The notes beneath the pieces were generated by a model. The model worked only from the letters and a program-made list of their open reading frames with translations. It was not told the origin of the DNA and ran no database searches. A program made the translations under genes and the position numbers. This document shows, piece by piece, positions 27,009-37,800 of a stretch of DNA of 64,000 nt. Position 1 is the first letter of the stretch, and every line of letters starts with the position of its first letter. The DNA is taken from assembly GCA_041393015.1 (NCBI GenBank), contig JAWKKV010000002.1:248001-312000 (forward strand). The letters run 5' to 3'. The stretch comes from JAGQYH01 sp041393015 (GTDB lineage: Bacteria > Bacteroidota > Bacteroidia > Chitinophagales > JADIYW01).

Positions 27009-29171
27009 ATGAGTAAAAAAAGACAAAACAGAAGAAAAAAACAACGTAATACTGAAGTAAAAAATAGCAGTGATATACAAAGATTAATTTTAGACGAATT
27101 TAAAAATCACCCTGCAAAATCTTTTTCAGATAAGCAGATTGTAAATAAGTTTTTAGCCAACGATAAAAGATCAAACATTCAACAAGCCATTATTGAGTTG
27201 TTGGAAAAAGAAGAAATTATCATTGTTCCTCCCGGAAGAATGAAACTTAATAAAAGTCAAGAAATAACAGAATACGAAGGTAGAATTGATATTACTAAAT
27301 CAGGTGCGGGATATGTAATCGTGGATGGTTTAGAGCAAGATATTTATGTGTCTTCAAGAAATACTAAGCGCGCTTTTGATGGCGATATCGTTAAAGTTGA
27401 AAAAATAATGTCTTCAAGGCGAAGTAGAACAGAAGGTGTTGTTATCGAAATTGTAAGAAGGAAAAAAGAAGCTTTTATTGGAGTAGTATCCAAAACCAAT
27501 GGATATACATTTGTCATTCCCGGCGATGCATCTATTCCTATTGATTTCTATATTGGACCTGACGATGAATCAGGCGCAAAAGAGAATGATAAAGTAGTTG
27601 TTAGAATTAAAGACTGGCCAAAGAAATCAAAAAATCCTTTTGGTGAAATCATAGAAATTTTAGGTCAATCAGGTTCTAGCGATATTGAAATGCAGTCGAT
27701 TTTAGTAGAAAACGGTTTTCGATTAAGCTTTCCCGATGCAGTAATGAGAGAAGTCAATGATCTGCCAACTGAAATTCCTCAAGAAGAATATAAAAAGAGG
27801 AGAGATTTTAGAAAGATTACCACATTTACGATTGATCCGGAGGATGCAAAAGATTTTGATGACGCTATTTCTGTACGAAGATTAGAGAATTTGAATTGGG
27901 AAATTGGTGTGCATATTGCAGATGTTTCTTTTTATGCAACACCTGGTTCTGAATTAGATAAGGAAGCCTTAAAAAGATCTACTTCCGTTTATTTGGTTGA
28001 TAGAGTATTGCCGATGTTCCCCGAGCAGTTATCAAATGTTATTTGCTCTTTACGTCCAAAGGAAGAAAAATTATGTTATGCCGCTGTATTTGAATTAGAC
28101 GATAATGCAGAAGTTATTAAAGAATGGTTTGGAAGAACAATTATCTATTCCGATAAACGATTTACGTATGATGATGCACAGCAGTTAATTGAAGGCAACG
28201 AAGGAGACTTAAGCGAAGAGGTTTTAGCCGTTAATCGATTGGCAGAGAAACTGAGGAAAAAGAGATTTGATAAAGGCTCTATCAATTTTGATTCTCCGGA
28301 AGTGAAATTCAAACTAGACGAAAATGCAAAACCAATTGGTGTTTATGTAAAAGAGCGTAAAGAAGCCAATTTGTTGATTGAAGATTTCATGCTTTTAGCC
28401 AATAAACGAGTGGCAAGATTTGTAGGGGAAGAAAAGAATAAGAATGGTAAAACACCATTGGTGTATAGAGTTCACGATATGCCGGATTTAGATAAACTAA
28501 ATGATTTTAGATTATTTGCCTCTAAATTTGGTTATAACATCAATTTAGAAAATCCAAAAGCGATCACTAAAAGCTTAAATAAATTTTTGGCAGATGTTCA
28601 TGGTAAACCAGAACAGGGTTTATTGGAACAATTGGCCATTAGATCAATGTCGAAGGCAATTTATACCACTGAAAATATTGGACATTTTGGTTTAGGATTT
28701 GAATTTTATGCTCATTTTACATCTCCGATTAGAAGATATCCTGATGTTTTAGTGCATAGAATATTAGATGATGTGTTAAATGGTAAAACACCACCGTCAA
28801 AAACTATTTTAGAAGCACAAGCTAAGCATTGCTCAACGATGGAACGAGCTGCGATGACAGCAGAACGCGAATCTATTAAATATAAAATGGCAGAGTATAT
28901 GTCAGAACATATTGGTGATACTTTTCCGGGTGTTATTTCAGGGGTTAAAAATTGGGGTATTTATGTAGATATTCCTCAATTTAATTGCGAAGGAATGATT
29001 AAAGCAGAATTTTTAAGCGACGATACTTACGCCTACAATGAACGAGAAATGTTATTTAAGGGGTTACGAACAGGAAAGAAATTTCAGTTGGGAGATCCTA
29101 TTACGGTAACTATTCATCATGTAGATATGGAAAAAAGAACGATCGATCTTATGCCTAATTTAGAAGAATAA
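27009..29171 (+). CDS. rnr: Ribonuclease R
   Basis: Processive 3'-5' exoribonuclease able to degrade structured RNA. 720 residues. A basic N-terminal tail (KKRQNRRKKQRN) leads into a winged-helix region (about 20-80), cold-shock OB domains, the RNB catalytic domain (about 265-590) with the Asp cluster in TIDPEDAKDFDDAIS, ADVSFYATPGSELDKEA, and FTSPIRRYPDVLVHR, and a C-terminal S1 domain (about 635-716, GDTFPGVISGVKNWGIYVD). It was read from the ATG at 27009; the leader is about 165 nt. Confidence 0.95.
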   Translation: MSKKRQNRRKKQRNTEVKNSSDIQRLILDEFKNHPAKSFSDKQIVNKFLANDKRSNIQQAIIELLEKEEIIIVPPGRMKLNKSQEITEYEGRIDITKSGAGYVIVDGLEQDIYVSSRNTKRAFDGDIVKVEKIMSSRRSRTEGVVIEIVRRKKEAFIGVVSKTNGYTFVIPGDASIPIDFYIGPDDESGAKENDKVVVRIKDWPKKSKNPFGEIIEILGQSGSSDIEMQSILVENGFRLSFPDAVMREVNDLPTEIPQEEYKKRRDFRKITTFTIDPEDAKDFDDAISVRRLENLNWEIGVHIADVSFYATPGSELDKEALKRSTSVYLVDRVLPMFPEQLSNVICSLRPKEEKLCYAAVFELDDNAEVIKEWFGRTIIYSDKRFTYDDAQQLIEGNEGDLSEEVLAVNRLAEKLRKKRFDKGSINFDSPEVKFKLDENAKPIGVYVKERKEANLLIEDFMLLANKRVARFVGEEKNKNGKTPLVYRVHDMPDLDKLNDFRLFASKFGYNINLENPKAITKSLNKFLADVHGKPEQGLLEQLAIRSMSKAIYTTENIGHFGLGFEFYAHFTSPIRRYPDVLVHRILDDVLNGKTPPSKTILEAQAKHCSTMERAAMTAERESIKYKMAEYMSEHIGDTFPGVISGVKNWGIYVDIPQFNCEGMIKAEFLSDDTYAYNEREMLFKGLRTGKKFQLGDPITVTIHHVDMEKRTIDLMPNLEE

Positions 29172-29368
29172 GTGCCTAAAGTTTAATTCATATTTTTGCT
29201 TCAATTAAAAATGAAGGATAGTTAAATTATAATTTGTTGTAAAAGAAAGGCAGTGATGTCATTGGTTTTGTGAAGATTAATGAAACAAAAAAAACAATGT
29301 TTTATCAACATAAAAATAAGTAATCCTAACTTTAGACACTTTTAACTTTAAGTACTTTAAACTCAATA

Positions 29369-31747
29369 ATGCTTTACCCAGAAAATATAGAACACTTACT
29401 GGACTTTGATAAAATAAAGGCGAAGCTATTAAAATATACTCTTTGTGAAGAAGGTCATGCGCTTTTATCTCAACAAGCCTATTTTTCTGATGAGGAAGAT
29501 CTTATCAAAGAATTAAAGGCGGTTAGCGAAACCAGAAAAGTAATTGAATCAGGCGATGCCTATCCAACGTTATCTTTTGTGCGGTTTAAAGATGTTTTGG
29601 AAACCTTAAAGTTTGAAGGCAGTACACTTAACGAAGATCAGTTATTGCGATCACATCATGTCATCAAAGGTATTTTTGAATTGCAAAGATTTTTCACGAA
29701 GAAGGAGAGAGCAGAAGCTTATCCTGTTATTGCCGAACTATTTGCTTCCATTTCAGTCGAAAAAGCTTGGTATCAGAATATTGAGAAAATCCTCGATCTA
29801 GAAAAGGTTGAAATAAAGAGCAGTGCCTCAGATGAATTGATAAAAATTCGCAGCAAGTTATCTAAGCTGGAAAGAACTAGTGAAAAGGTTTTCAATAGTG
29901 AATTAAAGAATTATTTGCAAAAAGGCTGGTTAGCCGATCAGAAAGAAAGTTTTCGTTCCAATAGACGGGTATTGGCTGTTCTATCAGAATATAAAAGGCA
30001 AATTGCTGGTTTAGTTTTAGATGTCTCCGGAAACGGAACCATTACTTTTATGGAGCCTGCCGTTTTGCAACCTATTGCAGCAGAAATTTCAGAATGGGAA
30101 GTAAAAGAAAGGAAAGAAATTGAAAGAATTTTACGGGCGATAACGGCCGAATTGTTTCCTTTGAGAAATGAGTTTAAACACTTCAATATTGTTATTGCCC
30201 AATTTGATGTATGGCAAGCTAAAGGGAATCTATCTATTAAACAGCAAGCAGTTCAGCCGGAAATCAACAACAAACTGATTGCTTTAAGTCAGGCGAGACA
30301 TCCCATCTTAGAAAGTCATCTAAAAGAAGTGAAACGGTCTATTGTACCATTGGATATTCAGCTGTCTGACAAACACCATATTTTAGTAATCAGTGGACCT
30401 AATGCCGGAGGTAAATCTGTCGCTATGAAAACGGTTGGACTTTTACAATTGATGCTGAAATTTGGTCTTCATATACCTGCCGCAGAAGGCGCAAAAATGA
30501 AATTCTTTACTTCTGTCATGGCTGATATTGGCGATGATCAATCCATTGAAGATGATCTTAGTACTTACAGTTCTCATTTGGTAAAAATGACAGAATTTGT
30601 AAAAAAGGCAGACAAGAATACTCTTTTTCTTATTGATGAAATGGGTTCAGGAACCGATCCGGCTTTAGGTGGACCTATTGCTGAAGCTATTCTAGAGCAC
30701 CTTGTAAATCAGAAAGCGTACGGTATTGTCACCACACATTATTCTAATCTAAAAGATAAAGCACAAGTCACGGAAGGATTACAGAATGCTGCTATGTCTT
30801 TTGAAATGAATAAATTACGCCCAACGTATGAACTTCATATCGGTCAACCAGGTGCCTCATATGCTTTTGAAGTGGCACAGCGAAGTGGATTACCTACAGC
30901 AATTATAAATGCAGCTAAAGCGAAATTAGGCAATCAGAAAAGTACTTCGGAACAATCCTTATCTCAAATACAAAATGAGAAACAGTATTTAAAAGGCATT
31001 CGAAAAAACAATCAACGTCAAACCGAACATTTGGAAAAATTGATTGCGAATTATGAAGGTTTAAAAAGCAGGTTAGAAAAGCAAAAGAAAAAGTTAATTC
31101 TAGAATTTGAAGAAAAACTATTGGCAGACTACAACGAAGCGAATAGGGATTTAGAGAATTACATCAGAGAGCAAAAAGAAAAAGGGCAGAATAGGGAAGG
31201 ACTTAAAAAAGTTCGACAAGATATTGACGCTAAGCGACAAGTGTTAGCCAAGAAGATTAATAAAAGTGATAGACAACCCATTCAAGAAAATAAATCACCT
31301 ATTGTGGTTGGTTCTGAAGTAAAACTAGAGGATAGTCCAAGAATTGGGAAAGTGGTTGAGATTAGAAAGAATAAAGCAACCGTATTGTTTGGCAATATAA
31401 ATTCTACTATTCCACTAGATCATTTGATTCATTGTGTCTCTGAAAACAATGCGCCAAAGAAAACGACTAATAAAACCACTAATACATTAGTTGAGAAAAG
31501 TAAATTTGATCATGTTTTGGATATTAGAGGGAAGTATAAAGATGAGGCCATGCCATTGTTAGATCAGTTTTTAGATCAAGCCGTTGTATATGGAATTGAT
31601 AAGGTTCAAATCATTCACGGAAAAGGAACAGGAGTGTTAAAAAACTTTGTTCAACAATACTTAAAGGAATATCCATTTGTGACTCAATTTGAATATGAAA
31701 CTGATGCCTCGGGTGGCAAAGGAGTTACTATTGCTGAATTAGGTTAA
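29369..31747 (+). CDS. mutS2: MutS2-family ATPase/nuclease
   Basis: 792 residues. N-terminal MutS-like lever and clamp region (1-300), then an ABC-type ATPase with Walker A GPNAGGKS at residues 343-350, Walker B LFLIDEMGSGTDPALG and the TTHYSNLK switch. A long coiled coil (about 515-630) leads to a KOW-like segment and the C-terminal Smr nuclease domain (about 715-792) with HVLDIRGKYKDEAM and IIHGKGTGVLKN. It lacks the mismatch-recognition domain of MutS1. Members have been linked to suppression of recombination and to rescue of collided ribosomes. It follows rnr with a 197-nt gap, enough for its own promoter. Confidence 0.95.
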   Translation: MLYPENIEHLLDFDKIKAKLLKYTLCEEGHALLSQQAYFSDEEDLIKELKAVSETRKVIESGDAYPTLSFVRFKDVLETLKFEGSTLNEDQLLRSHHVIKGIFELQRFFTKKERAEAYPVIAELFASISVEKAWYQNIEKILDLEKVEIKSSASDELIKIRSKLSKLERTSEKVFNSELKNYLQKGWLADQKESFRSNRRVLAVLSEYKRQIAGLVLDVSGNGTITFMEPAVLQPIAAEISEWEVKERKEIERILRAITAELFPLRNEFKHFNIVIAQFDVWQAKGNLSIKQQAVQPEINNKLIALSQARHPILESHLKEVKRSIVPLDIQLSDKHHILVISGPNAGGKSVAMKTVGLLQLMLKFGLHIPAAEGAKMKFFTSVMADIGDDQSIEDDLSTYSSHLVKMTEFVKKADKNTLFLIDEMGSGTDPALGGPIAEAILEHLVNQKAYGIVTTHYSNLKDKAQVTEGLQNAAMSFEMNKLRPTYELHIGQPGASYAFEVAQRSGLPTAIINAAKAKLGNQKSTSEQSLSQIQNEKQYLKGIRKNNQRQTEHLEKLIANYEGLKSRLEKQKKKLILEFEEKLLADYNEANRDLENYIREQKEKGQNREGLKKVRQDIDAKRQVLAKKINKSDRQPIQENKSPIVVGSEVKLEDSPRIGKVVEIRKNKATVLFGNINSTIPLDHLIHCVSENNAPKKTTNKTTNTLVEKSKFDHVLDIRGKYKDEAMPLLDQFLDQAVVYGIDKVQIIHGKGTGVLKNFVQQYLKEYPFVTQFEYETDASGGKGVTIAELG

Positions 31748-31890
31748 GTAAAAGCTTACTTCCTAAATCTAGAATTCACTAGTAGAGCGTTAAATTTCAT
31801 CCAAAATCAATAAAAAATAGGTGCTTTTATAGAAGAAACAACATTTTTCAGGGCTATTTGTTATTTTTAGTACGAAACACCTAACTCTTT

Positions 31891-34800
31891 ATGAAAAAAT
31901 TCCTACTTCTTTCATTTATATACTTCTTTGCATTTCAATCCATTTACGCGCAAAATGAAAAATGGTCTTACGTTTATCAATCTAACAAATCAGAAAATTT
32001 AGATCAATTACGCCAATTAGAAGCCTTCAATGGTTTTAATTATTTTATTGTTGAGTTTGATGCAATCCCACAGAAGGATAAGCAAATGTTGCTTAAAAAT
32101 AGCGGTTTTGAGCTTTTGGGATATTTAGACAACAACAACTATTGGGCGCGTATTCAATCCAATAGTTTAACATCATCATATCTCAATAATTTTGCCATTA
32201 AGAAAATAGCTATTCCACAAGCTGAACTTAAATCAAATCCATATTTAGAAGCCATCACTAGTGAATCTGAAAATGGCAATTTTGTTTTAAAGTTATGGAG
32301 TGGTGATGATATCAAGCCACTTATATCTGCTTTAGAAATAGAGTATAGCGTAACGGCTGCAATTGTAAGCGAGTCTAGAGGATTATTAGAAATTAATGCC
32401 AATACAGCTCAATTAAATGATATTCTCCGTCATCCAGCAGTTGCCTATATTGGTCCATTATCTAGATCGGCTATTCCTTTGCTTGCTAATTCAATTACGA
32501 TGAATAGAGTGAATGTCTTGCAATCTGAAAATTTTGGTCCCGGATTGTCAGGCAGCGGTGTTACCGTTGGTATATGGGATGGAGGAATCTCAGGAGGGCA
32601 TGTTGATTTAAACGGCCATGTAGAGAATATTGAAAACACTTTTTTTGATATAAATGAAAGTAAACACGCCACTTATGTTGCCGGTATAGTTGGAGCAAAA
32701 GGTCATAAATCAGTTCGTGTAAAAGGGATGGCGCCGGATGCCAATATTAAACTTTGGACTTTTGACGGAGATCTTATCCAAGAAATGAAAGATGGTATAG
32801 CAAATGAAAACTTGAATATTATCAATAGCTCATTTATGCTTAACGATTATAATGATCCTAAAATTCAAATGTGTGAAATGTCCGGATTATATGTTCTGGA
32901 AAGTTCTGAATTGGATAGAATGGTAAGAGATAATCCAACAGTTACTCATACTATAGCCAATGGGAATGATCATCCAACCTGTGCATCATCACCTTTTTTA
33001 AGTGGTATTCCGATTGGTTTACAAAGCGCAAAAAATGTAATTAATGTTGGTTGGTTAGATCAATCTGAAGTTTGGGTGGGTGGTTCTAGTTTAGGTCCTA
33101 CTTTAGATGGACGATGGAAGCCCGAAATAATTGCCAAAGGTAAAGTGGTTACTACAACCGATGTAAATAATAGTTACAACGGTGTTCAAGGTTCATCTTT
33201 TAGTGCCCCTAATGTAGCAGGAACAATTGCATTATTGTATGAATGGTATGAGGCTCAATTCAGTGAATATCCTGATGCTGCATTAATTAGAGGTTTAGTT
33301 TGTAATACAGCCGATGATATGACAAATGCACCCAATACAAAATTTGTTGGTCCTGATTTCTTTTATGGCTTCGGCAGAATCAATGGAAAAAGAGCTTATG
33401 ATGTTTTGAGTAACAATCAATATGTTGAAGATGAAATTACGAACAGTGAAGTAAAAACATATACTATAACGGTGCCAGCTGGAGTTAACAAATTAAATGT
33501 AGGTTTAGCTTGGAGTGATGTAGAAGCGATACCGGGAGATTTGACGCCACTAATCAATAATATTGACCTAAAAATTGTTGGACCGGATAGCACATATCTA
33601 CCTTGGGTTATTTTTCCAAGATTTTTCTTTAATGCTGCCACAACTGGCACAGACTCTATTAACAATATTGAACAAGTAACTGTGTTCGATCCACAACCAG
33701 GTACCTACACAATTACTGTTACAGGCACAGAAATACCTTTTGGACCACAAAAATTCGCTTTCAATTATGATTTTTTTGAGCAAGATGTTGAGTTAGTGCA
33801 TCCTTATGGAGGGGAACAATGGGTTCCTGGAGAATCGCAGTATATTAGATGGGAAGGCGAGCTTGGAGGTAATTATACTATTGATGTTTCTTATGATGAT
33901 GGACAGAATTGGCAAACGATTAGAACTGGCAATGGAGCTAGAAGATTATTTACCACTTGGACCGTTCCTAATATCACTTCGCACATATGTAGAATGCGAA
34001 TCAACTATAATGGTTATATAGATATCAGTGAACCATTTACCATAATGCAAAATGTAAATAATATTAATGGATTAGCTTGTGATAATCATATTTCAATTAA
34101 CTGGGATCAGATAGAAGTGGCGAATGCATATAGAGTTCTTTTGTTAGATGTTGATGCAGATGAATATGTTCAAATTGATTCTACAATAGATACTTTCTTT
34201 GTAATGGATAATGCAATGAATGGAAATGATTATTGGTTTTCAGTTGTAGCGCTAGATGGATCTAATGAAGCACTCAGATCGAATGGATTTTTGTTTACAC
34301 CATCTTCTTCGGTTGATTGTAATTTTACCGATGATATTGGTGCTTATAGTTTTTGTTCTCCTTTAGGCTTTAGATATGCCTTTAATGGAGGATTGCCGTA
34401 TAGCGGCTCGTTAGAAGTAATCATCAAGAATTATTCAAGTAATGCCATTGCTGGATTCGACGTTTGTTATAAAATGGAGGGAGGAGCTTCCATATGCGAA
34501 ACCTACGAAGGAACATTAGCGGGCAACAGTACCGATACAATAACCTTTTCAGCTACAGAAACGTTTACAGATACGATTAATTACAATTACAAAATTTGGA
34601 CGAGTTATAATCTAGATTCCAATACTGAAAACGATACTATTCCTGCAACAATAAAAGTGGTGACCTCGCATCCTAATCCTTTGCCGTATGAAAATGGATT
34701 TGAAAGTGTAAGCGCCAAAAATTATCTATCTAAATATTTTGCCATTGACGATATGGATGAGTGGGATTTTTATGCTAGTTCATCAGATGGAAGATTGTCA

Positions 34801-37800
34801 GTTGGTAGATTATCGCAGTTTGCCTTTGAAAGTGAAAAAGCTATTACACTCGATAGATATGCAGGAACAGGATTTCAGACCAATGAAGCAATTTTAAATC
34901 TAAATCTTACCGGCTATCAAGATTCTACTATTTATTTAGATTTAGATTATTTGAATCATGGTGAAACGGTAGAAGTAGGAGATAAAATTTGGGCTCGTGC
35001 GGATGATTCGGAAAGTTGGGTAGAAGTTTATGATTTTGGGGCTAATTTGACAAATGGCAATTATAAATTCATTCAAGCGCTTAATTTAACCGATATTTTA
35101 GTTGCGCAAAACAGTCAGACTTTTGGAGATAATTTTCAATTGAAGATAGGGCAAGAAGGCGATAAGACTGCCGTATTTGTAAACTCAAACGCTGGGCGGT
35201 CATTTGACAATATTAGAGTTTTTAATGTTAATGAAGACGTAGAATTATTAGCGGTTAAAGTAAATAAGTTGTATTGTGATTCTCTAACCGGTAGTTTTCC
35301 GGTTACCATTGAAGTGAAAAATAATTCTTTAAATGATATTACCAATATTCCAGTGGGATATGCTACATGTACAGGTCAAAATGTTGCAGAAAGTATTCCA
35401 TCTATTTTAGCAGGTAGTACCTTTACTTACACTTTTACAGAAGAGGCAACTTACACCCCAAGTGATATCATTTTTTTAGATGCTTTCATAGAACATTCAA
35501 ATGATTTATATCCTTTAAACGATTCCATATTAAACACTGAAATTTTAATTCAACCATATGCCACAGCAGCGGTTTATGATGATCTAGAAACAGGGATCTC
35601 ATTACTCAATTTAGGAAAACGATCTTCATGGGAGTTAGGAACACCAACTAATTCAATTATAAGTGAATCCGCTAGCGGAAGCAACGCATGGGTTACTAAT
35701 TTATCTAGCTACTATAATCATAACGAAGCCAGTTATTTATATAGTCCTTGTTTTAATTTTTCTAGCTATACCTCTAATCCAAATATTGCTTTTAACATGA
35801 AGTTGAATGTAGAAACAGATTACGACTACTTCACTTTGGAATATTCAGAGGATGGATTGAATTGGCAGTCTTTAAAAGCAGAAACCGAAGCATATAACTG
35901 GTTCAATGGAGGAGGAAATTTTTGGGATGAGAATGTTTTAGAATGGAAAACCACCTCCAATAATTTAAACCTTGATAGCTTATCATCAAATACAAATGTG
36001 AGCTTTAGGTATCGTTTTTATTCTGATGGAGCAACGAGAGCAGAAGGCGTTGGAATAGATGATATTAATGTAACGGAAGATTTAGGCGCTATTTATGGTA
36101 TGTCATCTAATGAAAATTTGGAAGAATTAGTGAATACAAATGCTAATTGGCAAACTATTGATTTGGGTAATGAAGTACTATTTGGTATCAAAGGAGATGT
36201 CGCTTCGGGTATTAATTTAGGCGTTTACAAAGAAAATAGTCCAATATATTTCCAAGATAAATTGATGTTGGAAAGACATTTTTGGATAGAAGGAGATGGT
36301 AATTTTAGATGTCGTTTATATTTACCTTATTCCGAATATCAAACCTTTTTAAATACTGTTGCTGGATGGGTGGCACCATCACAAATGGCTGTCTTGGCAT
36401 ATACGGGTAATCATGCAGATAATCAGTTGTCTAATAATGAGTTGAATTATCAAGTCATTAATGATACTGATCTTGAAATAAAACCATATAGAAACGGATA
36501 TATTTTAGAATTTGAAGCGAATGGTAATTCTGAGTTCTATATTTTCTCTGAAGAATTAATTAATCCTGCTACAGTACTCAATACTTTTGAAGCGACAGGA
36601 ATCAGTGAATCAAGAACACAATTAGATTGGTCGACTTTAACAGAAGGCGGAACCAATGGATTTGTGATTGAAGTCAGTAAGGATGGAATTAACTATGATT
36701 CTTTGTTTTACGTTGCTAGCATTGGAACAGATACAACAGGAAATACTTATATGGCTTTTGATTCTGTTTCTGATAAAGATTGCATTATGCATTATCGTTT
36801 ATCTGGAGTTGATGCAGGAAACCTTATGTTTTTAGCGGCAGATACTGCATCATTTGTATTGCCAACTGTAATTGTGATGAATGCAAGTTGCAATCCTGCC
36901 GATACAGGAAGCGTGACACAAAATCTAATTTCTTCAACTGGATGCGATAGTGTGGTGACTACCATCACTTCACTTTTAGCTAGCTATCAAGCAACAGTCA
37001 ATTCAACTTCATGTGATTCTAATCTCGTAGGGACATTCATTGATTCATTTACGACAACTACGGGATGTGATAGTGTAATTACTAGAATTGTTTCCTTACT
37101 AACATCATATGATATTGCCGTTGCTGCCACAAGCTGTAATCCAGCTGATACAGGAACCGCCGTTCAAAATTTAACATCAACCGATGGTTGCGATAGTACG
37201 GTGACCACAGTTACTTCTTTATTGGCCGCGTATGAAATTAATCTCACGGCTTCCAGTTGTAATCCTGCGGATACAGGAACCGTCGTTCAAAACTTAACCT
37301 CAACGGATGGTTGCGATAGTACCGTGACCACTGTTACATCATTATTGGCAGCGTATGAAATTAATCTAACCGCTGAAAGTTGTAATCTAGCCGATACAGG
37401 AACGGTGGTTCAAAATTTAATGTCTACGGATGGTTGCGATAGTACAGTAACGACAGTCACTTCGTTACTAGCGGCATATGAAATTAATCTCACAGCTTCG
37501 AGTTGTAATCCTGCCGACACGGGAACGGTGGTTCAAAACTTAACGTCTACGGATGGTTGCGACAGTACGGTGACCACGATAACCACATTAGGTGAACCAA
37601 CTACTGTTACACTCAACGAAACGACTTGTGATCCAATGGAAGCCGGCACGGTAATGACGACCTATTTTGGTGGCGCATCCAATGGTTGCGATAGCGTGGT
37701 AATTGTCATTACTTCATTGTTGCCAAAGGCCAATGGAACGGTTCAAATGACTACATGCAATCAGAGTGAAGTGGGATCATTTACCGATACTATTTATGGA